Below, piece after piece: positions 25,987-34,647 of a stretch of 64,000 nt of DNA (its first letter is position 1; each line of letters begins with the position of its first letter). The DNA comes from Fusibacter sp. 3D3 (GTDB lineage: Bacteria > Bacillota > Clostridia > Peptostreptococcales > Acidaminobacteraceae), in assembly GCF_001748365.1 (NCBI RefSeq), contig NZ_BDHH01000010.1, forward strand, positions 62,001 to 126,000, given 5' to 3'. The translations under genes and the position numbers were made by a program. A model generated the notes under the pieces. It ran no database searches. It saw only the letters and a list, made by a program, of their open reading frames with translations, and was not told where the DNA came from.

Positions 25987-26664
25987 ATGTCAGTAGAACG
26001 TGAAGGTAGAATGGGCGCAAGAGACTTACACTTATTTTTTTTAATAGATGCATCGGATTCAATGAGTTACGGTGGTAAGGCAGAAACACTCAACAATGCC
26101 ATAAGAGAATCAATCCCACATATCAAAGAAATTGCAAAAGAAACAGAAGGTACCATTAAAATCCATGCTCTTTCTTTCTCAACAGGTGCAAGGTGGATTG
26201 TTAGAAATGTAGATGTCAGAGATTTCTCTTGGGAAAATATAGTGACAAAAGGTGTGACCGATATGGGCCGTGGATTTGAAATCCTAGCGGAAAAACTTGA
26301 AACAGAATTTCAAGGCGCAAGGGGATATCAACCGGTTATGATTTTATTATCCGATGGATTGCCAACAGATGATTACGAGCAGGGGCTGAAGAAACTCAAA
26401 GAAACCAAGTGGGGCAGTAAAGCCATCAGAATTTCAATTGCAATTGGTTCAGAAACGGATATGGACGTCTTACAAGACTTTATTGGAGATTCTTTTAGAG
26501 GTGAATTGAAACCGCTACTGGCTAAAAATGCGAGCGAGCTTAAGAATTATATCAGATGGGCGTCTACCACGGTTTCAACAGCTTCTATCAATCCTGTAAA
26601 AAACACGATTCCACTTCCACCTACACTAGAATCTAATGTAAATGTTGAAGAATTGGATTGGTAA
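25987..26664 (+). CDS. VWA domain protein, TerY-like
   Basis: 225 aa, one von Willebrand A domain. The MIDAS motif is intact: D21, S23 and S25 in LIDASDSMS, the Thr in GVTDMGRG, and the Asp in LLSDGLPTDDY. TerY proteins are stand-alone VWA proteins encoded with a PP2C phosphatase and a Ser/Thr kinase, the same trio as here. They are thought to scaffold or be substrates of the pair. GACAAGGAGG precedes the ATG. The stop codon lies 5 nt before the PP2C start, so the two are translationally coupled. The tail after ~200 is proline-rich and probably flexible. Confidence 0.88.
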   Translation: MSVEREGRMGARDLHLFFLIDASDSMSYGGKAETLNNAIRESIPHIKEIAKETEGTIKIHALSFSTGARWIVRNVDVRDFSWENIVTKGVTDMGRGFEILAEKLETEFQGARGYQPVMILLSDGLPTDDYEQGLKKLKETKWGSKAIRISIAIGSETDMDVLQDFIGDSFRGELKPLLAKNASELKNYIRWASTTVSTASINPVKNTIPLPPTLESNVNVEELDW

Positions 26665-26669
26665 GTCCT

Positions 26670-28349
26670 ATGAAAAATTGGAAGGTGATGAGCCATAGCC
26701 AAATTGGCTCATCACATGTTAAAAGTGAAAAACCAAATCAAGATGCTTATCTTTATAAAGAAGTGCCTAATTTTATAGGAGCGGTAAGCGATGGTCACGG
26801 TAATCGCGCACATGCACGAAGCGATATTGGATCGAGATTTGCAGTGGAAACTGCGATTGAATCTATTGACGAACTTCTCAATGGAGACGCTTTCAAATTA
26901 TTTGCAGATGCTTTTTTTAATACCCTTACGGGGGATCAACCCCATGAGGAAGCTGAAAAAATGGAAACGCTTAAAATATTGATCTCCAACTGGCTACCGG
27001 ATAAAATGGTTTCCAATTGGAGGCAAAAGGTTTTAAGGCATCATGAGGCACAAGAAAATTCAAATGCGGCAGATTCTGAAGCCTCAATCTATAAACTATA
27101 CGGTTGCACTTTACTCTGTGCCTTTGAATACAATTCATACATGATTTTTATGCAAGTAGGGGATGGCCTCATTGGCATCTATGAACAAAATGGAAAAGTG
27201 ATTCATCCAATAGCTGAGGATATCAGACATAGAGACAATGTCACAACTTCTATTTCAGACCTTTATGCACCTTTATCCTTTAAAACGGCAGTTTATCCCT
27301 TAAATGAGACCATAGAGTTTATCGCTTTGACCACAGATGGCATAGAGAATGCTTATCCGAATAGTGTAACAGATTACGTCTATTTTTATCATTCTATACA
27401 TGGGTTGATTGTAGAAGAGCTCCCCGAATTAGAGCGACTGCTGGAACGTACGAGCCGTTATTCAGGTGATGATTCAACGGCTTTAATTTTATACAAGCCT
27501 TTGCAGACTGAATTAGATTTACAAAAGAGTGATGAGAGCTCAATTTTGTACACAAGCGTTTCAGAAGATTATGTCCCCATAGAACATTTTTTATGTGATT
27601 CGACGAGCAGCCGTTTTTTAGAGATTGCAGGAGAGCTCTGTTATTCCTTTGATCAATTTGAAACTTCTGGACTTTGTGTGATGGGGTTGGCCCTTCAGGA
27701 TATTTGGTATAACCCTAAAGAGAATAGAATGTTACTGGTCAGTCGAATTTTGAGAGAAGTAACGCCGAAAACCCTTTATACATCGAGAAAACTCTTGGCT
27801 GATTTGCTTTATCTCATTTTATATAAAGTCAAGCCCGTATATAAACCCCAAAAGTGTATTCTGAAATTTGACAAGGCGTATGCAGAAGTGCTTCAAACGG
27901 AGATCAGTCATTATTCACCTAGGGCTTGGTCCCTTATCATAGACCAAATTAGACAAGAGACGCACTATGATTATGAACTTGGGACGTTTACCTTTGATGG
28001 TCTTCACGATGAGACTCAACTGAGTATTGTGACCCAATTGAGTCGTTACGAGATTTTTCACGATAGCACGCTCTATTTACACCAAATTTTGAAATCCAAA
28101 AAAATTACCAATCATAAAATCGCCAACGTGGTCGTTCATCCTAAAAAGCCTCAGATATGGGGACTTCAAAATTGTTCGAATCACGAGTGGGTTCAGTACG
28201 TAAAGGGAAGTGCTACACCCAGATATATTTCTAGAAATAAAACCGCAACCCTAATTGAGGGCAGTGTTATTTTCATGTATGGTATTCCAGTGAGCATTTT
28301 ATCAAATGTTGACAGAAAAGATGCAAAAGAAGAGTTGTCTCAAAAATGA
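26670..28349 (+). CDS. PP2C-type Ser/Thr phosphatase with FHA-like C-terminus
   Basis: 559 aa. The PP2C domain (1-275) has KPNQDAYLY, AVSDGHGN (~38-45), FMQVGDGLIGI, ALTTDGIENAY and SGDDSTALILY, so the metal-binding Asp residues are kept. The middle region (~290-470) is not recognised. The last ~85 residues (VVVHPKKPQIWGLQNCS ... EGSVIFMYGIPVSIL) match the tail of the kinase in this operon. Start ATG 26670 is preferred over TTG 26658; the RBS is weak and coupling to the VWA gene is likely. It should reverse the kinase reaction. It ends inside a terminator stem. Confidence 0.87.
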   Translation: MKNWKVMSHSQIGSSHVKSEKPNQDAYLYKEVPNFIGAVSDGHGNRAHARSDIGSRFAVETAIESIDELLNGDAFKLFADAFFNTLTGDQPHEEAEKMETLKILISNWLPDKMVSNWRQKVLRHHEAQENSNAADSEASIYKLYGCTLLCAFEYNSYMIFMQVGDGLIGIYEQNGKVIHPIAEDIRHRDNVTTSISDLYAPLSFKTAVYPLNETIEFIALTTDGIENAYPNSVTDYVYFYHSIHGLIVEELPELERLLERTSRYSGDDSTALILYKPLQTELDLQKSDESSILYTSVSEDYVPIEHFLCDSTSSRFLEIAGELCYSFDQFETSGLCVMGLALQDIWYNPKENRMLLVSRILREVTPKTLYTSRKLLADLLYLILYKVKPVYKPQKCILKFDKAYAEVLQTEISHYSPRAWSLIIDQIRQETHYDYELGTFTFDGLHDETQLSIVTQLSRYEIFHDSTLYLHQILKSKKITNHKIANVVVHPKKPQIWGLQNCSNHEWVQYVKGSATPRYISRNKTATLIEGSVIFMYGIPVSILSNVDRKDAKEELSQK

Positions 28350-28382
28350 TTTTTAATCATTTTGAGACGGCTCTTCTTTTTG
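28328..28382 (+). terminator. terminator of the kinase-VWA-PP2C operon
   Basis: Long stem (AAGAAGAG..TTGTCTCAAAAATGA with its complement), containing the PP2C stop codon, followed by TTTTT. Confidence 0.88.
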
Positions 28383-28500
28383 ATATAATACTATTATAAT
28401 AGTAATGTAATTAAAATTGTGTGAGAAATGATTAATGGGGTATACTATTTATCATATAGCCTAAGATTTTAAGATGAATATTATAGATGTAAAACAGTTA

Positions 28501-28529
28501 TTGACCATGATGTAAAAATATGGTATTAT
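28501..28529 (+). promoter_or_regulatory. promoter of the PrsW-like gene
   Basis: TTGACC (28501-28506), 17-bp spacer, TATTAT (28524-28529), 14 bp before the ATG, so the 5' UTR would be very short. Confidence 0.55.
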
Positions 28530-28543
28530 CATAGGAGAGAGAG

Positions 28544-29242
28544 ATGCACAATATTTTATTAATTGCGATTGGCCCATCCATAGCATTGTTACTTTTTTTC
28601 TATTTTATTGATCGATATGATCGAGAACCTTTGGCATTACTTGGAAAATTGTTTTTAGGAGGGATGATAAGTGTTGTTCCAATTTTGCTTATTGAGTTAG
28701 GGTTACAAAGTCTTAATGTTTTACCGGGTATATTAGGTGTTGCCTATACTGCATTTATTGTAGCTGGCTTTACCGAAGAATTTTTTAAGAGATGGGTTGT
28801 TATGAAGATTGCCTATAAACATGAACACTTTAATGAACGCCTAGATGGTATTATTTACTGTGTATTTGTATCTCTTGGAATGGCGACTGTTGAAAATGTT
28901 TTTTACATATTTGGGAATGAAAATCCAATTTCAGTTGGGATTTTAAGAGGTTTCATTAGTGTTCCCATGCATATGTTGTTTGCAGTGACGATGGGCTATT
29001 ATCTCTCTTTCGCTAAATTTACAACAGAGGAGGTTAGAAGGAAAAAATATTTGAAAATGACGTTATGGCGACCCGTTTTCTTACATGGTGTCTTTGATTT
29101 TCTGTTAATGAGTGGTCAAATATTGCTTACAATTGCCGTGGTTCCATTTGTGCTATGGTCATGGAAAGTAAATTTTGTAAAGTTAAAGAAATATTATAGA
29201 GATTCAAAAGGAATTCAAAATATGGACTATCTTGATGATTAA
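28544..29242 (+). CDS. prsW: PrsW family intramembrane metalloprotease
   Basis: 232 aa, about seven TMs. PrsW signatures are ALLLFFYFIDRYDREP at the N-terminus, the paired acidic motif FTEEFFKRW, the DGIIYCVFVSLGMATVENVFY helix, PMHMLFAVTMGYY and HGVFDF, which supply the conserved Glu and His residues. In Bacillus subtilis PrsW cleaves the anti-sigma factor RsiW; no anti-sigma gene is nearby, so the substrate is unknown. A GGAGAG site precedes the ATG. It has its own promoter and precedes a marR gene. Confidence 0.9.
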   Translation: MHNILLIAIGPSIALLLFFYFIDRYDREPLALLGKLFLGGMISVVPILLIELGLQSLNVLPGILGVAYTAFIVAGFTEEFFKRWVVMKIAYKHEHFNERLDGIIYCVFVSLGMATVENVFYIFGNENPISVGILRGFISVPMHMLFAVTMGYYLSFAKFTTEEVRRKKYLKMTLWRPVFLHGVFDFLLMSGQILLTIAVVPFVLWSWKVNFVKLKKYYRDSKGIQNMDYLDD

Positions 29243-29299
29243 ATAAAATATATTTTGGTATATATAAAAGAAAACATAAACTAAAAGGATGTGAATTGG

Positions 29300-29752
29300 G
29301 TGAAAACACAAAATTATGAATTACTAACCGAGTATATGTTAAAGCTCATGCCAACGATGAATAAGCGATTTTTCAGAGATGATGAGGTTTTTAAATCTGA
29401 GGAGCTCTTCCCATCGCATATACAAATTTTACTGGTTCTTGCGAATCACAAGCAATTGACGATGTCACAAATTTCAAGACAAATCAATGTCATTAATTCC
29501 AATTTGACACCATTAGTAGACAAACTCATCAAGTTTGGCTATTTAAAACGTCAACCTTACAAAAAAGACAGAAGAGTTGTACACATTTCTTTGACCACTT
29601 CAGGGAAAACATTTGTTGAAAAACACAAAAAGTACGTGGAATCATTGCTTGAAGAAAAATTAAGCACACTTCCTGACGCAAAAATAGTGGCACTTGAAGC
29701 ACATTTAGTAGCAGTGTATGATACGATTATTGAATGTTTAGGAGAGAAGTAA
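29300..29752 (+). CDS. MarR family transcriptional regulator
   Basis: 150 aa. Winged-helix core with PSHIQILLVLANHKQLTMSQIS, INVINSNLTPLVDKLIKFGYL and the wing PYKKDRRVVHISLT, flanked by dimerisation helices. Start: GTG 29291 is flush with AAAAGGAT, so GTG 29300, about 10 nt from AAGGA, is preferred. It overlaps the -4 region of the next small gene by operon spacing (4 nt gap), so the two are co-transcribed. Ligand and targets unknown. Confidence 0.88.
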   Translation: MKTQNYELLTEYMLKLMPTMNKRFFRDDEVFKSEELFPSHIQILLVLANHKQLTMSQISRQINVINSNLTPLVDKLIKFGYLKRQPYKKDRRVVHISLTTSGKTFVEKHKKYVESLLEEKLSTLPDAKIVALEAHLVAVYDTIIECLGEK

Positions 29753-29756
29753 AAAA

Positions 29757-30074
29757 ATGAAACTACAATATTGTAAATTCGAGGTCTACATTCCCGAAAC
29801 ACATGTTTCACTGTTAATTGACGCGTTAAATGAGAAGCAGTTACTTAGGGAAGGTCATTACGATAGCGCTTATTGCTCTTATCCTGTTGAGGGACATTGG
29901 AGAGCACTGCAAGGTGCAAATCCATATGAAGGTGAAATCGGAAAAATGAAAACCTTGAACGAAATAAAACTTGAGTTTAGAACAATAGAGAGTCAAGCAG
30001 AAATTGCGTACGATATCATTAGAGCAATACATCCTTATGAAGTACCGGTGATCAATCGGATGATGGTGTTTTAG
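29757..30074 (+). CDS. stand-alone Nif3/YqfO C-terminal (CutA-like) domain protein
   Basis: 105 aa. It resembles the insert or C-terminal domain of Nif3/YqfO proteins: KFEVYIPETHVSLLIDAL at the start, GHYDSAYCSYPVEGHW, LEFRTIE and the terminal AIHPYEVPVINRM (family HPYEEP motif). Such stand-alone domains fold like CutA/PII proteins and may bind metal or small ligands. It is co-transcribed with marR, suggesting it is a sensor or effector in that regulon (inference). A terminator follows at 30115. Confidence 0.8.
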   Translation: MKLQYCKFEVYIPETHVSLLIDALNEKQLLREGHYDSAYCSYPVEGHWRALQGANPYEGEIGKMKTLNEIKLEFRTIESQAEIAYDIIRAIHPYEVPVINRMMVF

Positions 30075-30114
30075 AGGGGATTGTATGAGCAGGACACATT
30101 TTGATATGATGAAA

Positions 30115-30146
30115 TAGGATTAATTTATTTTAATCCTAATTTTTTT
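30115..30146 (+). terminator. intrinsic terminator of the marR unit
   Basis: Stem TAGGATTAA / TTAATCCTA followed by ATTTTTTT. Confidence 0.85.
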
Positions 30147-30193
30147 GGAGAGGGCTATATTGTAGCTGGGTAATAGCCTTCTAGAGGTGAAGT

Positions 30194-30772
30194 ATGATCA
30201 TTAGAAAAGCAGAAAAAGCAGATTGCCAAGAGGTGGTAAATCTGATTAAGTTAGCAATTGAAGACATGGCAAGTGTGTACACGGGCTATGAAAACGAAAC
30301 ACAGGTCAATGAGACTTTAAATGCCTTGTATTTAAAAAAACGAACAAGATTTAGTTTCCAAAATATTCATGTGCTCCACTATCAAAATAATGTTGCTGGT
30401 CAAATCACCGCTTATCCTGCGGCTATTTTACCAGAGCTCAACAAAGGCTTTGAATTTTTTTACAATCCTATGGCTAAAGACCGCAAGGCTCAATTAGAGG
30501 CGCTATTGGCTTCAAGAGAAGGGTTTGAGGATGAATACTACATTGATAGTCTAGCAGTCTATGAAGCCTGTAGAGGTCTTGGCTTTGCACGACATTTGAT
30601 CAATGAGATCGAACTGATTGCGGCAAGTGCGGGCTATAAAAAATTGTCCTTATTAGTAGATCCTGACAATCAAAATGCAGAACGCTTATATGAAAAATGG
30701 GCTTTTAAATCGGATAAACGGATGGTTGTTTTAGGGCATTCTTATAAGCATATGGTGAAAGATATAGGTTGA
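30194..30772 (+). CDS. GNAT family N-acetyltransferase
   Basis: 192 aa. GNAT fold with MIIRKAEKADCQEVVNLIK at the N-terminus. The acetyl-CoA loop reads IDSLAVYEACRGLGFARHL (R-G-x-G-x-A pattern with CRGLGFA), followed by SLLVDPDNQNAERLYEKWAF. The acceptor is not predictable. TAGAGGTGA lies 5 nt before the ATG. Single gene between two terminators. Confidence 0.88.
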   Translation: MIIRKAEKADCQEVVNLIKLAIEDMASVYTGYENETQVNETLNALYLKKRTRFSFQNIHVLHYQNNVAGQITAYPAAILPELNKGFEFFYNPMAKDRKAQLEALLASREGFEDEYYIDSLAVYEACRGLGFARHLINEIELIAASAGYKKLSLLVDPDNQNAERLYEKWAFKSDKRMVVLGHSYKHMVKDIG

Positions 30773-30787
30773 CGAATAAGTGAATAG

Positions 30788-30843
30788 AAGGGGATCATTT
30801 AATTGATAAGTTTTTGTAACGATTGAATGAATCCCTTTTTTTA
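30788..30843 (+). terminator. intrinsic terminator after the GNAT gene
   Basis: Imperfect stem AAGGGGAT..ATTTAAT / ATTGAAT..ATCCCTTTTT with a T run. Confidence 0.65.
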
Positions 30844-30891
30844 AGGTATATAGTCAGTAGATGTAAATGTATTTATATAAAGGTGGTTATT

Positions 30892-32559
30892 ATGAAAAAA
30901 ACAATAATGATAGCGGGAGCTGCAGGTGAGGGCATCAATACCTCAGAACTCTTTCTTGAAAGGATGCTAAAGAGAGAGGGTTTTTTCGTACTCTCTTATA
31001 AAAACTACATGTCTAGAGTTAGAGGCGGTTTTAATTATGCCACAATTACTTTAGGCACTGAAATGGTTAATTCATGTGAAGATCGAGCGGATATTATCAT
31101 TGCGTTAAACCAAGAAGCGCTTGATAAGAGTCCGATGATGCTTAAAAAAGAAGGCTTTATTTTAGCCAGCGATCAATTGAAAACGGATGCCGTAGAGGCT
31201 CATAAAAGTATTTTGTGGATAGAACAAGAACCTTTAAAAGCAGTTTCAAGTTCCAAAAATGCATTTAGCATGTGTGCCATAGGTGTGGTTTTAAAGAAGC
31301 TGGGTCTTGAACAAGAGGCCTTAAAAGGCATGACGCTTAAAAAATGGTCAGAAGAGGTTAATCAAACCAATCTAGCGGCAGGCACTTATGGATTTAGCCT
31401 TTTAGAATCTCAAATTAAAACAGAGATAACACATCAAAAAGAGACAATTTTAGTAAATGGCAATCAAGCGGTTGCACTTGGGGCGATGGCATCAGGGCTA
31501 GGCTTTTACAGTGCCTATCCAATGGCGCCTTCCACAGGCATAATCACTTATTTAGCAGCACATGAACGTGAGATGGGGCTTATTGTCGAACAAGCTGAAG
31601 ATGAAATTGCAGCGATAATGGCAGCAATAGGTGCGGCCTCAAATGGCGTTAGAGCCATGACAGGCACTTCGGGCGGTGGCTTTGCCTTAATGGTGGAGGC
31701 ACTTGGCTTTGCGGCGGTGAGTGAAGTCCCATTGGTTGTATGTAATGTTCAAAGGCCAGGGCCAGCAACAGGGCTCCCAACGCGTACAGAGCAAGCTGAT
31801 CTATCTTTTGTAGTGACAGCATCTCAAGGCGAGTTTGCTCGAATTGTACTGGCACCTTTAACGGTGGAAGATGCTTTTTATACCACATTTAGAGCTTTCA
31901 ACTTGGCTGAAAAATATCAAGTGCCTGTTATTATACTCACAGATCAATTGCTAGCGGATTCAACTCAAACCATTTCGAAATTCAAAACGAGTGGCCTTAA
32001 AATAGAGCGTTATTTGATGGAAGAGGTACAAACGCATTATAAACGTTATGATTTTGATCAAACTTTTGGAGGCAGAAAATACCCTGGGCTAGACGATCAA
32101 ACATTAGTGATGACGGATTCGCATGTTCATGATGAATACGGCAATGAAACAGAAGATGAACAAATGACGATTAAACTCAAACATAAGTTTATCAGACGTA
32201 TTGAAGGAATCAAAAATGAACTCAATGCGCCAATCTTTTATGGAAGTGAATCCTATAAAACGCTTTTGATCTGTTGGGGATCGACGTTTGGTGCCCTTAA
32301 AGATGCCGTGAATGCGCTCAATGATCAAGGCGAGTCCGTTGCAATGTTGGCATTTTCAGATGTCTTCCCAATAAAAGAAGATGTCTTAAAGGTCTACTTG
32401 AAAGAAAATGTAAATGTGATCAATGTGGAGGGAAATGCTTTTAATCAGTTCGGCAAGATACTCCGTATGGAAACGGGTGTTACTTTTACAAAATCCATTA
32501 ATAAATACGATGGTAGACCGTTCAATGCGAGCTACATCATTGAAGCATATCGAAAATGA
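30892..32559 (+). CDS. korA: 2-oxoacid:acceptor oxidoreductase, fused gamma-alpha subunit
   Basis: 555 aa. The N-terminal gamma domain (1-185) has GAAGEGINTSELFLERML and SRVRGGFNYATI. The alpha domain follows with NQAVALGAMASGLGFYSAYP, MTGTSGGGFALMVEALGFA and a C-terminal domain II. With the TPP-binding beta subunit next door it oxidatively decarboxylates a 2-oxoacid to acyl-CoA, reducing ferredoxin. The substrate (2-oxoglutarate, branched-chain oxoacid or other) cannot be told. Start: an upstream in-frame ATG at 30823 lies inside the previous terminator; the ATG at 30892 follows AAAGGTGG by 5 nt. The stop overlaps the RBS of the beta gene. Confidence 0.92.
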   Translation: MKKTIMIAGAAGEGINTSELFLERMLKREGFFVLSYKNYMSRVRGGFNYATITLGTEMVNSCEDRADIIIALNQEALDKSPMMLKKEGFILASDQLKTDAVEAHKSILWIEQEPLKAVSSSKNAFSMCAIGVVLKKLGLEQEALKGMTLKKWSEEVNQTNLAAGTYGFSLLESQIKTEITHQKETILVNGNQAVALGAMASGLGFYSAYPMAPSTGIITYLAAHEREMGLIVEQAEDEIAAIMAAIGAASNGVRAMTGTSGGGFALMVEALGFAAVSEVPLVVCNVQRPGPATGLPTRTEQADLSFVVTASQGEFARIVLAPLTVEDAFYTTFRAFNLAEKYQVPVIILTDQLLADSTQTISKFKTSGLKIERYLMEEVQTHYKRYDFDQTFGGRKYPGLDDQTLVMTDSHVHDEYGNETEDEQMTIKLKHKFIRRIEGIKNELNAPIFYGSESYKTLLICWGSTFGALKDAVNALNDQGESVAMLAFSDVFPIKEDVLKVYLKENVNVINVEGNAFNQFGKILRMETGVTFTKSINKYDGRPFNASYIIEAYRK

Positions 32560-32569
32560 GGTGAATTTT

Positions 32570-33436
32570 ATGACGAAAATCGAGACAATTAACAACCCTT
32601 TTGTAATGAATCATCCCACATCGTGGTGTCCAGGGTGTGGCAATTTTAGTATTTTAGAGAGCATCAATGAAACTTTAAATGATCTGGGGCTCACGCCTCA
32701 AGAAGTGCTTATGGTATCTGGTATTGGACAGGCAGCAAAATTACCACATTATATCCACGCACATGGTTTAAACTCACTTCATGGAAGGGCGCTTCCGGTC
32801 GTAATGGGTGCTCATGCGGCAAATCATAATCTTAGGATTATCTTGACCTCTGGTGATGGCGATACCTACGGTGAAGGGGGCAATCACTTTATTCACGGCA
32901 TTAGACGGAATATGGATATCGTGCATATCGTTCATGACAACCAAATCTATGGTCTTACCAAAGGACAAGGATCCCCGACGACTGCTTTTGGTCAAAAAAC
33001 GAGATTACAAGTAGATGGCATGAGACCTGATCCGCTTAATCCAGTTGCTCTAGCCATCAGTATGGATTGTAGTTTTGTTGCTAGAAGTTTTTCAGGAGAC
33101 CCTGAGCATCTTAAAAGTATGATCAAGGCAGCGATGGCGCATAAAGGCTATGCCTTAATCGATGTGCTTCAACCTTGTATTTCATTTAATGAAGTCAATA
33201 CGTTTAAGTGGTATAAAGAACGCGTTTATAAACTAGATCCCTCTTTTGATGCGACAGACAGAGTAAAAGCTTTTGAAAAAGCGCTTGAATTCGGTGACGA
33301 AGGTATTCCAATGGGCATACTCTATAAAAACGAGAAAGCGACATTTATCGAACGGATAGCGCACATAGATGAGCCACTTGTCTATAAAAAAAGAACGCCA
33401 GATGACGTTCAAAAATTACTCGAACAATTTGATTAA
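32570..33436 (+). CDS. korB: 2-oxoacid:acceptor oxidoreductase, TPP-binding beta subunit
   Basis: 288 aa. WCPGCGNFSILESINETL (first Cys pair of the subunit), GIGQAAKLPHYI, the TPP/Mg site TSGDGDTYGEGGNHFIHGIRRN, DNQIYGLTKGQGSPTT and the C-terminal PCISFNEVNTFKWYKERVY are all typical of KorB. Start ATG 32570 follows GAGGTGA, which overlaps the stop of the alpha gene; an open frame extending upstream from 32423 lies inside that gene. There is no separate ferredoxin-like delta subunit. The last 21 bp overlap the convergent lrgB gene. Confidence 0.93.
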   Translation: MTKIETINNPFVMNHPTSWCPGCGNFSILESINETLNDLGLTPQEVLMVSGIGQAAKLPHYIHAHGLNSLHGRALPVVMGAHAANHNLRIILTSGDGDTYGEGGNHFIHGIRRNMDIVHIVHDNQIYGLTKGQGSPTTAFGQKTRLQVDGMRPDPLNPVALAISMDCSFVARSFSGDPEHLKSMIKAAMAHKGYALIDVLQPCISFNEVNTFKWYKERVYKLDPSFDATDRVKAFEKALEFGDEGIPMGILYKNEKATFIERIAHIDEPLVYKKRTPDDVQKLLEQFD

Positions 33437-34102
33437 AAAGGGCACTATTAAAACCGTTAGAATGCCACAGAGACCGATTGCTGTACCGCTGAGTGCACCT
33501 TCGGTCTCTCCCATTTCAAGTGCTTTAGAAGTGCCGACTGCATGTGAAGATGTCCCGATGCCTATACCCCGTGCAATTGGATTTAAAAAAGGAAAGAGCT
33601 TAACGACATAGGGTGCTGCAAAAGCGCCTGTTATACCTGTTACAACAACCATGACCACTGTAATGGCAGGAGACCCCCCAATGATTTCGCTGAGGCTTAT
33701 CGCCATAGGTGTAGTGATGGATTTAGGATAGAGAGAGTATAGTAATTCTTGAGGTAAGTGGAATAATGTCCCCAAGAGTTTGAGTATTAAAAACGAAGTA
33801 ACAATGCCAGAACAAATCCCAATGATTAAACTTAAAAAGTATTTCTCAATGACCGCGCGTTGACGGTAGAGCATGTGACCGAGTGCCACTGTGAGCGGAC
33901 TTAAAAAGTAATGGATCATGTTGCCGCCAATCATGTATTGCGTGTAAGAGATGCCTGTAAGGGTTAAAAAGATAATGATTAAGATCATGGCAATCAGAAG
34001 CGGATTGGCAAGATCGGATTTTGTCTTTTTTTTGATGATTAAACCGATCTGAAATGCAAATATAGTGATGAGAATCCCAAAAGAGGGGGATGATGTGAGC
34101 AT
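33416..34102 (-). CDS. lrgB: LrgB/CidB family antiholin-like protein
   Basis: 228 aa, polytopic, with the family pattern PLTVALGHMLYRQRAVIEKY, SLYPKSITTPMAISLSEIIGG and ARGIGIGTSSHAVGTSKALEMGE. LrgB partners LrgA in a holin/antiholin-like system; in Bacillus and Streptococcus related pairs take up pyruvate or affect autolysis. It follows lrgA with adjacent coordinates, so they are coupled. Its 3' end overlaps korB by 21 bp tail to tail, with no visible terminator. Confidence 0.92.
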   Translation of the reverse strand: MLTSSPSFGILITIFAFQIGLIIKKKTKSDLANPLLIAMILIIIFLTLTGISYTQYMIGGNMIHYFLSPLTVALGHMLYRQRAVIEKYFLSLIIGICSGIVTSFLILKLLGTLFHLPQELLYSLYPKSITTPMAISLSEIIGGSPAITVVMVVVTGITGAFAAPYVVKLFPFLNPIARGIGIGTSSHAVGTSKALEMGETEGALSGTAIGLCGILTVLIVPFLIKLFE

Positions 34103-34447
34103 TTAGCGATCTCCTTTCGTCAAAGCTTGGGTGACAAACATTGTGACGATCATGGTAATAACCGTTGAAGCAATACCGATTAGGATAAGCACCACGAGAT
34201 CAGAAGTAAAAACAGCCATAACCCCAACACTTGCAGGAATGAAAAAGAAGGCAATGTTGTTGAGTAAGAAGTCACAGGTTTCTTCAATGTGTTTTTCCTT
34301 TAGAATGCCTAAACTTAAACCTAGGAAAAGTAGGATCATTCCGAGAATTGAACCCGGTATTAGTATGATTGGCCCGAGTAATATACTTAAACATTCACCG
34401 AGAAACCAGAAAAATAGCAATATTGCAAATTGAATTAAATAGATCAT
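34103..34447 (-). CDS. lrgA: LrgA/CidA family holin-like protein
   Basis: 114 aa, four TMs, with the family blocks LGECLSILLGPIILIPGSILGMILLFLGL (shown in part) and NNIAFFFIPASVGVM. An AAAGGAGCG site lies just upstream of the ATG. It is the first gene of the lrgAB pair, immediately followed by lrgB. No LytSR regulator is close. The 342 bp upstream (34448-34789) hold the htpG terminator and an R2 repeat. Confidence 0.9.
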   Translation of the reverse strand: MIYLIQFAILLFFWFLGECLSILLGPIILIPGSILGMILLFLGLSLGILKEKHIEETCDFLLNNIAFFFIPASVGVMAVFTSDLVVLILIGIASTVITMIVTMFVTQALTKGDR

Positions 34448-34581
34448 TTTACGCTCCTTTTATTAAAGTTAAAACTCATTATAGCGTATTGTTTTAGATA
34501 AAACAATCTTTCGCCGTGAAAAACTTCTGGTATTGAGCGATTCAATTCATCTTGCCTATAAGAACATTTCTTATTGTCTAT

Positions 34582-34621
34582 AATACAAAAAACTGGCCCA
34601 ATTGGACCAGTTTTTTGTATT
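34582..34621. terminator. symmetrical terminator between htpG and lrgA
   Basis: AATACAAAAAACTGG and its complement flank CCCAATTGG; T runs lie on both strands. It should end the htpG transcript on the minus strand. Confidence 0.8.
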
Positions 34622-34647
34622 TAGCGGGAGTTTGGACTCCTATCGGA

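Noticed and set aside
30823-30891. Upstream in-frame start for korA at 30823.
   Set aside because: It would place the N-terminus inside the preceding terminator hairpin, and the ATG at 30892 has a well-spaced AAAGGTGG and fits the family N-terminus.
32423-32569. Longer korB start at 32423.
   Set aside because: The extra residues lie within korA in another frame and have no family match; ATG 32570 has a clear RBS.
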